Assembly (NCBI GenBank): GCA_009861545.1
Contig: VXME01000092.1
Location: forward strand, 1-64,000
Length of the DNA: 64,000 nt
Origin: Acidobacteriota bacterium
GTDB taxonomy: Bacteria; Acidobacteriota; Vicinamibacteria; Vicinamibacterales; UBA8438
Reading direction: 5' to 3'
In this document: positions 8,347 to 17,511 of the stretch, piece by piece
Position numbering within the stretch: the stretch's first letter is position 1
Layout of the letters: every line of letters begins with the position of its first letter
Translations under genes and position numbers: made by a program
The notes under the pieces: model-generated
What the model saw: the letters and a program-made list of their open reading frames with translations, nothing else
The model's database searches: none
Told to the model about the DNA's origin: nothing

Positions 8347-9921
8347 TCAACCGGCGGCGCCGGCCTCCTGCTCCCGCCGGTCGATGTCCCGCAGGGCGTG
8401 GTAGGCCGACTGGATGGCGCCTTCCTGCCAGCCCGGGTGGTGGCTGATCTGATCGCCGACCATGTAGTGCCGGCCGGCAGGGTTCTGCAGCGTCGCGAAA
8501 TGGTCCCGCATCGCCTCGTCGGTCCAGCGGGTCGAGCAGCCGAGCACGTGGTTCATCCGATACCAGGCCACGCTGACGCCGCGGCCGACGTGACGCCGGT
8601 AGTCGGGATGGATCTTCTCGCCCTGGGCCAGCGCCGCCTCGATGCGCTCGGCCGGCGACAGCCGCGTGAGCCGTGTGCCGGGCTCGTCGTCGAAGGCGTA
8701 GGCGCCGAGAATGACGCCCGTGCCGGCGTGGATGCCGTGCGGCGGATACCAGATCTGCGTGATGTCCTGGTTGGTCCAGGAAATGCCGCCGTAGATCTGC
8801 TCGTCCTCCCAGAACCGGCGCTGCGCCTGGAACGCCAGCTTGACGAGACTGCCCCGCCCCGGGGCGGACAGCGCGCGCACGTAACGCGGGGGCAGGTTGT
8901 GGCGCAGCCCCACGACCAGGTGCGCCGGCATGCTGTTGAGGCAGTAGTCGGCCCGCACCACCCGCACCTCGCCCCGGGCGCCGGCATACGCCACCTCCAC
9001 CCCGGTCTCGCCCAGCCGGATCTCGCGCACCGCCGCCCGCAGCTCGACCGCGTCGCCCACGCGGCGCATGAAGCCGTCGACGATGCGGTCCATGCCGCCG
9101 ACCGGCTGCAGCATGGGCGCCGCCTGATCCGCCAGCTCGCCCCAGTGCATGTACTCGCGCCAGAAGTTCGCGTCGAGCAGCGCGGAGAAATCGCGCACCG
9201 GCTTCTTCACGCCGGGCGAGGTCATGCCGCCGCTCGCGTAGCCGGCGCGGTCCGAGCCGCTGTAGGCGAGCGACGCGTCGAGATCGCCGTACGCGCGCAG
9301 GAACTCCCGCAGCCGCTCCCGATCGTCAGCGTCGAGACGGGCGTCGAGGGCGCCCGGGGCGACCGACTTCGCCAGCAACTCCGCGAGGAAGCCGCGGGCG
9401 TCCGTCATGAACTCGCGATTGCGGATCGGCCGGCCGCCGAACGCGGCGGCGTCGTGGACCCAGGCGTTGCGGTTCTCGTTGACGAAGATTTCGAGCGGGA
9501 CGTCGAGCTCGCGGCAGTAGTGCAGCAGGCTCGTATGCGTGCCGGGAATCCGCGCCGGGCCGGCGTTGAAGTACAGGTGCGGCTGATCGTCGAAGTCGCA
9601 GACCTGCCGGGCGCCCAGCTCGTCGACGACGTCGCCGCGCCGCAGCGTGAGGCAGCGCCCCCCCGGCCGGTGGGAGGCCTCCAGGACGGTGCAGCGATGG
9701 CCCGCCCTGCGAAGCTCGTACGCCGCGGTCAACCCCGCGATGCCGGCGCCGATGACGACGACATGCGGCGCCCGGCCGCCGGCCGGGCGGAGGTCGAGCT
9801 GACCGGCCCGGGCGACCGTCGGCAGCAACCCCAGGGCGGTGGCCGCGGCGTGCACGGCGGCCGACCCGCCGGCCGCGCCGACCGCGTTCAGCAACTGGCG
9901 ACGAGAGATGCGCCTGTCCAT
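8347..9921 (-). CDS. Tat-exported flavin monoamine oxidase-like amino-oxidase
   Basis: A 524-residue protein. The start at 9921 puts a twin-arginine signal (RRISRRQLLNAVG) at the N-terminus, which the longer open frame would bury. The FAD-binding motif VVVIGAGIAGLTAAYELRRAG is followed by the ADP-contacting glutamate in VLEASHRPGGR, and the C-terminal FAD motif is in GWQEGAIQSAYHA. This is the amine oxidase/phytoene desaturase superfamily, probably oxidising an amine or amino acid in the periplasm. The upstream region (9922-10277) contains a tandem repeat. The downstream cytochrome c could accept its electrons. Confidence 0.85.
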   Translation of the reverse strand: MDRRISRRQLLNAVGAAGGSAAVHAAATALGLLPTVARAGQLDLRPAGGRAPHVVVIGAGIAGLTAAYELRRAGHRCTVLEASHRPGGRCLTLRRGDVVDELGARQVCDFDDQPHLYFNAGPARIPGTHTSLLHYCRELDVPLEIFVNENRNAWVHDAAAFGGRPIRNREFMTDARGFLAELLAKSVAPGALDARLDADDRERLREFLRAYGDLDASLAYSGSDRAGYASGGMTSPGVKKPVRDFSALLDANFWREYMHWGELADQAAPMLQPVGGMDRIVDGFMRRVGDAVELRAAVREIRLGETGVEVAYAGARGEVRVVRADYCLNSMPAHLVVGLRHNLPPRYVRALSAPGRGSLVKLAFQAQRRFWEDEQIYGGISWTNQDITQIWYPPHGIHAGTGVILGAYAFDDEPGTRLTRLSPAERIEAALAQGEKIHPDYRRHVGRGVSVAWYRMNHVLGCSTRWTDEAMRDHFATLQNPAGRHYMVGDQISHHPGWQEGAIQSAYHALRDIDRREQEAGAAG

Positions 9922-9976
9922 CGGTGTCTCTTCCGACCAACCGTTCACTATAGCCCGGACGCCGCCGGTGGCGACG

Positions 9977-10160
9977 CCGGCCCAGCCGAGCTTACGTTGC
10001 GGCCATGCTGCCGACCAACTGCTTCGACGGCTCGGCCACCGTTCCAGCCGGCCCAGCCGAGCTGCCATCGCCGCCATGCCACCGGCCGGCTGCTTCGACG
10101 GCTCGGCCACCGTCTCCAGCCGGCCCGGCCGAGCTGCCGTCGCTGCTATCCTACCCAACA
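9977..10160. repeat. 71-72-base tandem repeat, about 2.6 copies
   Basis: Between divergent genes, the block CTGCTTCGACGGCTCGGCC recurs at 10019 and 10090. CCGGCCCAGCCGAGCT or a close variant recurs at 9977, 10048 and 10120, giving a period of 71-72 bases. This fills most of the 356-base non-coding stretch 9922-10277; the remainder holds only the leader of the downstream esterase gene. Confidence 0.8.
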
Positions 10161-10277
10161 GCCCGCCGGCACAGGAGGCTGCACGCCATGAAGCGCGTCC
10201 GGCCGGAGGCCACTTGCAGCGAACACGTCCAGTCCTGCTCGCTGCGGACTCCGTCGTCAACGAACGTGGAGGTAGGG

Positions 10278-11042
10278 ATGAGAATGCGTCCGACGCACCT
10301 GGTTCTGGCCGGCCTGCTCCTGATTCCCGGCGTCGCGGACGCGGCGGCGGAGGTCATGCGATGGCAGGTCGACGGCGTGACCCGCGAAGCCATCGTCCAC
10401 GCGCCGGCGTCACCGGCGGCGGAAGGCGCGCCCCTGGTCCTGTCCTTCCACGGGTTCGGCGACCACATGCACAACTTCCAGTACACGAACGTGCACGTCG
10501 CGTGGCCCGACGCTATCGTCGTCTACTTTCAGGGACTCGAGCGGCGCCGCGGCCTCCTCGGCTGGCAGGTGGAGCCCGGCGCGAACGGCGACCGCGACCT
10601 CGAGCTCGTCGACGCGGCCCTCCGGTCGCTGCGCGAGACGTACCGCATCGACGACGATCGCATCTACGCGACCGGCTACTCGAACGGCGGGATGTTCACC
10701 TACCTCCTGTGGGCGGAACGTCCCGGCGTGTTCGCCGCCTACGCCCCGGTGGCGGCCCGCCTCCGTCCCTCGGTGCGGCCCACCCAGGCCGCCCCGGTCT
10801 TCCATGTGGCCGGGGAACGCGATCGGGTGGTCCGCTTCGAAGACCAGGAAGCCGCGATCGCCGCCGCCGTCGAGGTGAACGGCGTCGACGAGACGGCGTC
10901 CTGCGGAGCCGGCTGCACGGTGTACGGCGCCGACACGGCCGCGCCGGTCATGACCTGGATCCATCCCGGCGCCCACATCTACCCGCGCGAGACCACCCGG
11001 CGGATCGTCTCCTTCTTCCGCCAGCATTCCCGCACGCGCTGA
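10278..11042 (+). CDS. Secreted polyhydroxybutyrate-depolymerase/LpqC-like esterase
   Basis: A 254-residue alpha/beta hydrolase with signal peptide MRMRPTHLVLAGLLLIPG. It starts at 10278 behind GGAGGTAGGG. SFHGFGDH provides the oxyanion region, GYSNGGM the nucleophile elbow, and the C-terminal WIHPGAHIYP the likely catalytic histidine (GAH). The arrangement resembles extracellular PHB depolymerases, feruloyl esterases and LpqC. A single CGAGC segment may form a disulphide. The true substrate is not visible. It converges on the carboxymuconolactone-decarboxylase-like gene. Confidence 0.8.
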   Translation: MRMRPTHLVLAGLLLIPGVADAAAEVMRWQVDGVTREAIVHAPASPAAEGAPLVLSFHGFGDHMHNFQYTNVHVAWPDAIVVYFQGLERRRGLLGWQVEPGANGDRDLELVDAALRSLRETYRIDDDRIYATGYSNGGMFTYLLWAERPGVFAAYAPVAARLRPSVRPTQAAPVFHVAGERDRVVRFEDQEAAIAAAVEVNGVDETASCGAGCTVYGADTAAPVMTWIHPGAHIYPRETTRRIVSFFRQHSRTR

Positions 11043-11124
11043 CCGGGATGATTCGCGAGCCGACTGCCTCGGCGAGCGCCGGCCGCAGCATCCATCGCGC
11101 GTGGAGACTGCGGCCGGCCGCGCC

Positions 11125-11751
11125 TCAGCGGTCGTTGTCGTCCGGCAGCCCGGGGAAGCCCGCGGGAAGCTGGGCGCCCAACGCGTTCTGGAACATCGCC
11201 AACTGCGTATAGTTGCCGACGACCAGCACGACCTGACGAAGCTCGTCGTCCGTGTAGCCCTCCGCGAGCACGTTCCACGTCGCGTCGGAGATGAACCGGC
11301 TGGCGTGAAGCTCGTCCGCCGCCGCGAGCAGCGCGCGTTCGAAGTCGTCCCAGCCCGGCGCGTCCGGACCGGCCGTCACCCGGGCGATCTCCTCGGCCGT
11401 CAGTCCGGCTTCCTTCCCGATGACGTCGTGCCGGCCCCAGATGTAGTCGCCGCGCGACAGCCAGGCCGTGCGCAGGATGAGCAGCTCGCGATGGCGCGTG
11501 GGAATCGTGGCGTTGCGGACGAAATAGCCCGTATAGGCCCAGTACCGCTGGCACATGTCGGTGACGTCGGGGCAGAGCTCCCGCATGGGAGCCTCCCCCG
11601 CCCCGTCGGGCAGCCCGATCCGGGGGGCGTCGAGGTGCTCGAACGGCGACACGCGGCTCGCGCCCGGCTCCTGCGCGCCAGCCATGCCCGCGCCGAACAC
11701 GAAAACTCCGCAGACGAGAATCGCGCCGGTCGTCGTGCCAATGTTCCGCAT
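11125..11751 (-). CDS. Secreted carboxymuconolactone decarboxylase/AhpD-like protein
   Basis: A signal peptide (cleavage near GAGMAGAQ) precedes a helical CMD-type domain with LRTAWLSRGDYIWGRHDVIG, the conserved segment that in AhpD contains the redox CxxC. Here the cysteines are absent and a WGRH motif takes their place, as in CMD proteins that are not peroxidases. Two other cysteines (ELCPDVTDMC) lie near the N-terminus. The start codon overlaps the stop of the carboxylesterase upstream by one base (TGATG), so the two are translationally coupled and probably act on related aromatic or ester substrates. Confidence 0.75.
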   Translation of the reverse strand: MRNIGTTTGAILVCGVFVFGAGMAGAQEPGASRVSPFEHLDAPRIGLPDGAGEAPMRELCPDVTDMCQRYWAYTGYFVRNATIPTRHRELLILRTAWLSRGDYIWGRHDVIGKEAGLTAEEIARVTAGPDAPGWDDFERALLAAADELHASRFISDATWNVLAEGYTDDELRQVVLVVGNYTQLAMFQNALGAQLPAGFPGLPDDNDR

Positions 11752-13376
11752 CAGTCCTTCCCTCCGCGTTGCGCCGCGTAGTACCGGTCGAAGAAGTCGA
11801 GGCGATCCTTGCGGATGCCCTGCTCCACGGTGATCGTGTCGCCAATGTGCAACGCCGCGTCGGCCTCCGGGTCATAGGCCGGCCATTGCGGCAGCCCGTC
11901 GGCGTTCGGGTTCCCGGTAGCGGCCAGATTGACCCAGTAGGAGGCCAGGATATCGGAGAGCTTCCGGTCCGTGTCGGTGTAGTCCCGGTTGGCGTACGGG
12001 TGGGGGCTGACCCCGAAGTTGTCGAACACGTAGGCGATCTCGGCCGTGTGGTAGGCGCCGTAGCGGTCGGCGTCCGGCGCGGGCGGAACGCGGCTGAAGA
12101 AGTAGAGGTACGCCGGCGACGAGACCGTCTCCATCAGGCGCGCCCAGGTCCGCATCTCCCAGCCGAACGTGGCGTCGGTGCCGCTCGCCGCCCGGGCCTG
12201 CCGCGCCTCCTCGTCGGTCCCGGCCGGGAAGGTCTCCAGGAACGCGCCGGCGTGCTCGCCGTACTCGTCGCGGATCGACTCGTGGTACGTGGCCAGCGTC
12301 TCGGCGCCCGCCGCACCGCCCAGGATCGACATCTCGTCGGCATTCGAGCCGACGATGACCGGCACGTCGTGCTGCGCTCCCGCCGCGAAGATGTTGTAGA
12401 CCGTGTCGGGGAACACCCAGCCGTCGACGTTGGCCGTCGACAGGACCAGATCCGCCGCCACCGCCTGCACGTCGTCCGCGCTCGCGGCCCGCATCGCCTC
12501 GACCGAGGGCCGCACGCCCTCGCCGAGCAATGCCTCGACGAAGCGCTCGCCGGCCGACTCGATTTCCGCCTTCGGGTCGGCCCCTCCCCGCGGCCCGAAC
12601 GCACCTCCGCTCTCGCCGATCGCGGCATGGAAGAGGCCGCGCGCCAGCGGCGTCGCCATCAAGTGGTTCACGCTCCACGAGCCGGCCGACTCGCCGAAGA
12701 TGGTGACGCGGGACGGATCGCCCCCGAACGCCGCGATGTTCCGCTGGATCCAGCCGAGCGCGGCGACCTGATCGAGCGTCCCGTAGTTGCCGGACGCGGC
12801 GTGCTCCGACTCGGCGCTCAGCAGCGGATGGGCGAGGTAGCCGAACGCCCCGAGCCGGTAGTTGATGGTCACCAGCACCACGCCCCGCTGCGCCAGCCGC
12901 GTGCCGTCGTAGGTGATGTCGGCGCCGTTGCCGATGCTCAGCCCGCCGCCGTGGATCCAGACCAGCACCGGCGCCCGGTCTTCCGGCCCCGCCGCGCTCC
13001 AGACGTTCAGATAGAGGCAGTCCTCGCGCATCCGGTCCACGCCCGGATTGTAGAAGCGGCCCACCTCCGCCGGAATCGCCCGCTGCATGCACGCCGCTCC
13101 CGCCGCGGTGGCGTCGCGCACGCCCTCCCACGCCGGCGCCGGCTGCGGGGGACGCCACCGCAGGTCGCCCACCGGCGGCGCCGCGAACGGCACGCCCCGA
13201 TAGACCATGACGTCGTCGCCGAGCGGCGACGGCGCCCCGGCGAGTTGCCCGCCTTCGACGCTGACGACCGCATCCGTGGACTGGCCCCGCACCGGCGAGC
13301 CGCCGGCGCCCGCCAGGAAGACGAAGGAGACCGCCAGACCGGTCGCGAGGACGCCGCGCAGCACGCTCCGCATCAT
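11751..13376 (-). CDS. Type B carboxylesterase
   Basis: A 541-residue secreted esterase. Hallmarks are YRGVPFAAPPVGDLRWRPPQ, EDCLYLNVWS, the oxyanion loop WIHGGGLSIGNG, the nucleophile elbow FGESAGSWSV, and a C-terminal HTAEIAYVFDNFG containing the catalytic histidine. A signal peptide ends near SPVRGQS. The start at 13376 is preferred because GAGGGG lies six bases upstream; an ATG two codons earlier has no usable spacing. It lies ten bases after the aminotransferase gene and overlaps the CMD gene, forming a three-gene unit. The natural ester substrate is unknown. Confidence 0.88.
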   Translation of the reverse strand: MMRSVLRGVLATGLAVSFVFLAGAGGSPVRGQSTDAVVSVEGGQLAGAPSPLGDDVMVYRGVPFAAPPVGDLRWRPPQPAPAWEGVRDATAAGAACMQRAIPAEVGRFYNPGVDRMREDCLYLNVWSAAGPEDRAPVLVWIHGGGLSIGNGADITYDGTRLAQRGVVLVTINYRLGAFGYLAHPLLSAESEHAASGNYGTLDQVAALGWIQRNIAAFGGDPSRVTIFGESAGSWSVNHLMATPLARGLFHAAIGESGGAFGPRGGADPKAEIESAGERFVEALLGEGVRPSVEAMRAASADDVQAVAADLVLSTANVDGWVFPDTVYNIFAAGAQHDVPVIVGSNADEMSILGGAAGAETLATYHESIRDEYGEHAGAFLETFPAGTDEEARQARAASGTDATFGWEMRTWARLMETVSSPAYLYFFSRVPPAPDADRYGAYHTAEIAYVFDNFGVSPHPYANRDYTDTDRKLSDILASYWVNLAATGNPNADGLPQWPAYDPEADAALHIGDTITVEQGIRKDRLDFFDRYYAAQRGGKD

Positions 13377-13386
13377 GACCATCCCC

Positions 13387-14745
13387 TCAGACGGCGGCCA
13401 GCGCCTGCGCCATGTTGCCGAGCGCCCGTTCCACCAGTTGGCGCGACGTGCCGATGTTCATCCGCATGCGGCCGTCGCTGCCGAGGCCGTAGCTGGACCC
13501 CGGGTTCAGGTGGATGTGCGCGTGCTCCACCAGCCAGCGCTGGAACGCCTGCTCCGGCGTGGTCGGCCGCGCCGCCGCCTCGGCCGCCTGCTTCATCCGG
13601 GTCCTGTCCATCGCCTCGGCGACGTCGAGCCACGCCAGGAAGGTGCCCTCCGGCTTGACCGTTTTCACCCCCGGCACGTTCGCGTTGACGGTCGACTCGA
13701 CGAGGTCCTGCGTGCCGTCGATGTACTCGAGAAGCTGGTCGAGCCAGTCCTCGCACTCGTTGTAGGCGGCCTCGGCCGCGACGATGCCGAGCGTGTTCAT
13801 CGCCTGCCGGTGCTGTCCGACCCCCTCGATCCGGTCCAGGTAGTCGGGGTTGGTCGAGAACTGGTAGGCGCACTTCATCATCGACAGGTTGAACGACTTG
13901 CTCACCGACTTGAAGGTGACGCTGTTGCGGACGATGGCCTCGTCGTCGAGGGTGGCGAAGGGCGTGTAGGTGTGGCCCTTCGTGACGAAGTCGCAGTGGA
14001 TCTCGTCGGCGAGCACGACGACGCGCCGGCGGTTGCAGATCTCGCCGAGGGTCATCAGGTCCGACCGCGACCACACGTTGCCGGTCGGGTTGTGCGGGTT
14101 GCACAGGATGAACGCGTGCGTGTCGTGGTCGATCCGGCGCTCCAGGTCCTCGAAGTCCATCTGGTAGCGCCCGTTCACGAGCTTCAGCGGGCTCTCCTCC
14201 GCCACGCACCCGACCACGCGGATGTCGGTGTAGAACCCGTTGTAGCCCGGCGTCTGCATGAGCACCTTGCTGCCCGGGGGGCAGAAGGCGCGCAGGGTGC
14301 TGATGACGCCGGCGTGGACGCCGGGCGCGTGCTGGATGGTGTCGGGATCGATCTCCAGCCCGTAGCGCCGGCGGTTCCAGTCGACGATCGACTCCTTGTA
14401 GGAGGCGGGAATCGACAGGTAGCCGTAGTTCTCGTGCGCGACGCGGTCGCGCAGGGCCCGGGTGATGGCCGGCGCAATCCGGAAGTCCTGGTCGGCGGTG
14501 CCCATCCCGACCTCGATCTTCTCGCGCCCGTAGCGGGCGATCTGGGCGTCCCACTTCGACGAATCCGTCCCGATGCGGCTGTAGATCGTGTCGAAGTCGT
14601 AGCGGCCGCCCTGCTGTTGAACCGCGCCGCCGGCCGCCGCCGCCGCCTGAGAAACCGGGACCGTGGCGCCGACGGCGCCCGCGACCGCGGTCATCCCGGT
14701 GCTGCGCAGGAACGCCCGCCGGCCGAGTCGACTGAGCTTGGACAT
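13387..14745 (-). CDS. Tat-signal PLP aminotransferase, MalY/PatB-like
   Basis: A 452-residue fold-type I PLP enzyme. FILCNPHNPTGNVWSRSDL, VVLADEIHCDFV and the Schiff-base lysine in SVSKSFNLS match the class I/II aminotransferases of the MalY/PatB group, many of which have C-S lyase activity. The N-terminus has a twin-arginine-like signal (RRAFLRSTG) followed by an alanine-rich stretch, which is unusual because most relatives are cytoplasmic. The start at 14745 has GGAG upstream and sits 97 bases after a good promoter. The carboxylesterase and CMD genes follow at once, suggesting a joint extracytoplasmic pathway. Confidence 0.8.
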   Translation of the reverse strand: MSKLSRLGRRAFLRSTGMTAVAGAVGATVPVSQAAAAAGGAVQQQGGRYDFDTIYSRIGTDSSKWDAQIARYGREKIEVGMGTADQDFRIAPAITRALRDRVAHENYGYLSIPASYKESIVDWNRRRYGLEIDPDTIQHAPGVHAGVISTLRAFCPPGSKVLMQTPGYNGFYTDIRVVGCVAEESPLKLVNGRYQMDFEDLERRIDHDTHAFILCNPHNPTGNVWSRSDLMTLGEICNRRRVVVLADEIHCDFVTKGHTYTPFATLDDEAIVRNSVTFKSVSKSFNLSMMKCAYQFSTNPDYLDRIEGVGQHRQAMNTLGIVAAEAAYNECEDWLDQLLEYIDGTQDLVESTVNANVPGVKTVKPEGTFLAWLDVAEAMDRTRMKQAAEAAARPTTPEQAFQRWLVEHAHIHLNPGSSYGLGSDGRMRMNIGTSRQLVERALGNMAQALAAV

Positions 14746-14800
14746 CTGTGGACTCCTCTCGTATTTCCTCGACGTCGACCACCGCCGACGCCACGCGTCG

Positions 14801-14829
14801 CCGCCACGGCCGCCGTCCTGCCGTGGCGG
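14801..14829 (-). promoter_or_regulatory. Perfect hairpin in the aminotransferase leader
   Basis: CCGCCACGG and CCGTGGCGG form a perfect nine-base stem around an 11-base loop. It sits 56 bases before the aminotransferase start and inside the predicted transcript leader. There is no T-run, so it is not an intrinsic terminator; it might stabilise the message or regulate translation. Confidence 0.5.
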
Positions 14830-14849
14830 TTTCCGTGCTCGCTCATGAG

Positions 14850-14877
14850 AGCATAGATCCACCGGCTGGGGAGTCAA
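14850..14877 (-). promoter_or_regulatory. Predicted sigma-70-type promoter for the aminotransferase operon
   Basis: On the minus strand TTGACT (14877-14872) and TATGCT (14855-14850) are separated by 16 bases, close to the consensus in a region that is otherwise very GC-rich. Transcription would begin near 14842 and enter the leader hairpin. Confidence 0.55.
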
Positions 14878-15023
14878 CTTTTCGGTCCGCGCGCGGGCGC
14901 CCTTTTTGACGGTGAGCCAGCGGCCATTCGATGGGAGGTCGTTCTCGACGGCGCGCTTCCGCGTCGACCGCGCCGGGGCGGCGTAGACATTGAAGGCGGA
15001 CTGGCCTCGGCGCCGGCGACCCG

Positions 15024-15617
15024 ATGAGAAGCCTACTGCGTGCCCCGATCGTCGTCGCTCTTCTCGTGCTGGCCTGCACGCCCGTCGTGGCCGGACAGGA
15101 ACCTGGACAGCAACCCCGGCTGGCGGAGGGCTATTGGACGCGGGGTCTGGCCGGCGGCTGGGGTCAAGCCTGGAAGCACGGCGTCCCCGGCTACGGCAAG
15201 ACCGAGAGCGACGTCCGTTTCGCGGCGTTCCACCCGCAACTCGGGCGCTTCGTGACCGACCATCTCGAGTTGTACGGCGAGGGCACCCTGCTGGTCTACG
15301 CGCGGCCGGCCCTCGCCGTCAGCGGCGGGCTGGCCGGGCTCGGCGGTCGATATCACGTCTGGCGTGACCGGTCCTGGACGCCGTACGCGGTCGGCATCGC
15401 CGGATTGCTGTGGACGTCGCTGGATGTACCGGAGATCGAGCGCGTCTTCAACTTCCAGGTCGTGTACGGCGTGGGCGTCCGGGTCGTCCCGCCCCGAGGG
15501 CCGGGGCTTCTCGTGGAACTCCGCAACCACCACATCTCGAACGCCGGGACCGCGGGCGAGAACCTGGGCCTGAATGCGGCGACCGTGATCGCTGGCCTGC
15601 AGTGGGTTCTGAGGTGA
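15024..15617 (+). CDS. PagL-like lipid A 3-O-deacylase (acyloxyacyl hydrolase family)
   Basis: A 197-residue protein with a signal peptide ending near CTPVVAGQ and the alternating amphipathic strands of a small outer-membrane barrel. The C-terminal ELRNHHISNAGTAGENLGLN contains the family His-x-Ser catalytic pair and the conserved N-A-G, and the protein ends in a hydrophobic-aromatic strand (GLQWVLR). PagL-type enzymes remove the 3-O-acyl chain from lipid A in the outer membrane. It is monocistronic between the divergent aminotransferase operon and the convergent ParA-like cassette. Confidence 0.72.
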   Translation: MRSLLRAPIVVALLVLACTPVVAGQEPGQQPRLAEGYWTRGLAGGWGQAWKHGVPGYGKTESDVRFAAFHPQLGRFVTDHLELYGEGTLLVYARPALAVSGGLAGLGGRYHVWRDRSWTPYAVGIAGLLWTSLDVPEIERVFNFQVVYGVGVRVVPPRGPGLLVELRNHHISNAGTAGENLGLNAATVIAGLQWVLR

Positions 15618-15791
15618 CGAAACGTGGTGGGCGAGGGCGCCGGGAACGACCGTAACCGTCACTGCTGACACCCTCCGCCCATGGTTGCCACGGGATGGTG
15701 TCCATCAGCGGCGACCGGCGACCGGCAACCCCGCGAGCCAAGACATCGCGCCCGTGCTTCCGACCTGCCCTCCCCTTCCCTCTGCCACCGG

Positions 15792-16973
15792 TCAGTCATC
15801 GTCCGCGGACCTTATCAGTGTCTCCACAGGCGCTTTCCGACGAACGTCAATACGCTCCAAGTCCTCCTCTAGTTGGTGAATGGTCTTGACGATACGCGCT
15901 TCGTCCATCTCATCCATCCCGACGTGCCTTCGCAACATCGGCAACACAAAAAAACTCGCCACCACGGCCACGAGGAGAATCAGAATCGAGTAGTTCGTCA
16001 CTTCGGACAATCCGAGCGTATCCCGGCCAGCATACGCGGCGCCAAGAACCACGCCCAGAGCCCCACCAGTGAACATCATGAAGTTGATCGAGGAATTCCA
16101 GCCGGCCCTACGCCTCCTCTCGTCCGCATGCTTGGCAATCTCTTCCAACGTCGTCGCGTATTTCCTCTCGTAGGGCTCACGGATCCGCGCCTCCCTTCCT
16201 TCGGTCCACGCTTCCATTTCCGCTACGACTTCGTCGTCCAGGAGCTGCTTCAGGGTCTGCATCAAATCCAGAGTGAACTCATTTCCGCGTTCCAGGTCCA
16301 GCGGCAACGACCGATGCGTATAGGCCCGAACTACGTCCGCATTCCACGGTATGGGGCTCAGGTACCTTGTAACTTTGAGAAAGTCTCTGTAACGACCTAT
16401 ATAGTCAGGCAACATTTTATTCATGAGAAGCCATGTCCTTGCATAACCCAAGTCCTGGCCGAGATTCACCCGCAGTCGGTCTACACCTGCCGAGGAAAGC
16501 GGATCATACTCCGACACAATAACTACTTCATCAGCTATATCTGTCTTCATTGCTATACGTGAGTATACGTCTCCGCCGGCCTGAGCATCAAGGAACACAT
16601 AGTCGTACTCCTTGGTCCTTGCCGCCCCGATGACCTGCTCCAACACGGACAGGAAAATGGCCGCATCCGAACCCGCATAGTCCGCTTTGAATGCAAAGGT
16701 CGCCGGCACGAGATCGGTCTTAGTCGGCAAGTGCACGACATCACGGTCGTAGGAAAACGAATCGCCATCGAACATGCCACGTGCCTTGCCGCCAGCCGAA
16801 CTCCTATGGCGGTTCACCTGGTTCAAATAGAGGAGACTCATCCCGTGCGTCGCGTGATCGAGGTCTACCAGAAGAGTCTTCTTGCCTATGTCGGCAAGAA
16901 ATGCGCCGATACTTGCACACAGGATTGTCTTGCCGGACCCGCCTTTTGCGCTGGCGATGCAGTAGGTGGTCAT
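15792..16973 (-). CDS. ParA/MinD-type ATPase with C-terminal membrane hairpin
   Basis: A 393-residue protein. The N-terminal deviant Walker A KGGSGKT (residues 10-16) and LVDLDHATHG identify the ParA/Mrp/MinD class, and the later VFLDAQAGGD carries Walker B. After about residue 290 come two hydrophobic segments (about 297-315 and 327-347), and then a charged helix with coiled-coil character (EARIVKTIHQLEEDLERI). Such a membrane tail is not usual for plasmid or chromosome partition ParA, and no ParB or parS-like gene is nearby. The start codon overlaps the upstream gene by four bases (ATGA). Base composition is lower in GC than the flanks. Function unknown; it may position or switch a membrane complex. 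Confidence 0.7.
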   Translation of the reverse strand: MTTYCIASAKGGSGKTILCASIGAFLADIGKKTLLVDLDHATHGMSLLYLNQVNRHRSSAGGKARGMFDGDSFSYDRDVVHLPTKTDLVPATFAFKADYAGSDAAIFLSVLEQVIGAARTKEYDYVFLDAQAGGDVYSRIAMKTDIADEVVIVSEYDPLSSAGVDRLRVNLGQDLGYARTWLLMNKMLPDYIGRYRDFLKVTRYLSPIPWNADVVRAYTHRSLPLDLERGNEFTLDLMQTLKQLLDDEVVAEMEAWTEGREARIREPYERKYATTLEEIAKHADERRRRAGWNSSINFMMFTGGALGVVLGAAYAGRDTLGLSEVTNYSILILLVAVVASFFVLPMLRRHVGMDEMDEARIVKTIHQLEEDLERIDVRRKAPVETLIRSADDD

Positions 16974-17503
16974 TTCTTCGTCTCACGAATGCTCTTGCCC
17001 ATTTCGGCTCGCGCCCTCGCAATCCGATACGACGCCAGTTCCGGAAGAGGGTCCCCACTGAGGCGTTCGACCTCCCTCATCTCGGAAGACTCGAAAAACG
17101 CCTCCGGCTCCAGACCGGTTCGAGCCAATCTCACGAGATTGACGATCGCACCCCTGAGGGCGAGGGAATCCTCGTGGCTGCCGACCACGACCTGCAGGGT
17201 GTGTCTGAAGTCGTCCTCGTTCTTGCACGGACTTCCTTGGAACAACAAATACGCTGCACGAAAGGCCAGATTGATTCTGGCACTCTCCCGATCCAGGTCT
17301 TCGGCCACGCGCTGAATGAGTGTAGAGTACTCAGCCGCTATGTTGGCGTCCAAATCCAGACGAACTTTGCCCTGCCACCCGCGGATATAGATGGGAAACG
17401 CCTTGTCTATGTCGTAGTACACTCGCATCGTGTGGTTATTGCACTTCTCCTCGTACCATTCGGCCGCGGAACGGCACGCAAGTAATTTCTCAATCCAGCC
17501 CAT
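16970..17503 (-). CDS. Hypothetical protein coupled to the ParA-like ATPase
   Basis: A protein of about 177 residues that I do not recognise. MGWIEKLLACRSAAEWYEEKCNN opens it, and the C-terminal half is helical and rich in Arg, Glu and Leu (RVAEDLDRESARINLAFRAA). No transmembrane segment or signal peptide is visible. The frame stays open up to 17692, so the start is uncertain; 17503 is the first ATG that avoids an arginine-rich low-complexity leader. Its stop overlaps the ATPase start by four bases, so a stoichiometric partner of the ATPase is likely. Confidence 0.6.
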   Translation of the reverse strand: MGWIEKLLACRSAAEWYEEKCNNHTMRVYYDIDKAFPIYIRGWQGKVRLDLDANIAAEYSTLIQRVAEDLDRESARINLAFRAAYLLFQGSPCKNEDDFRHTLQVVVGSHEDSLALRGAIVNLVRLARTGLEPEAFFESSEMREVERLSGDPLPELASYRIARARAEMGKSIRETKK

Positions 17504-17511
17504 GGCAGTTT

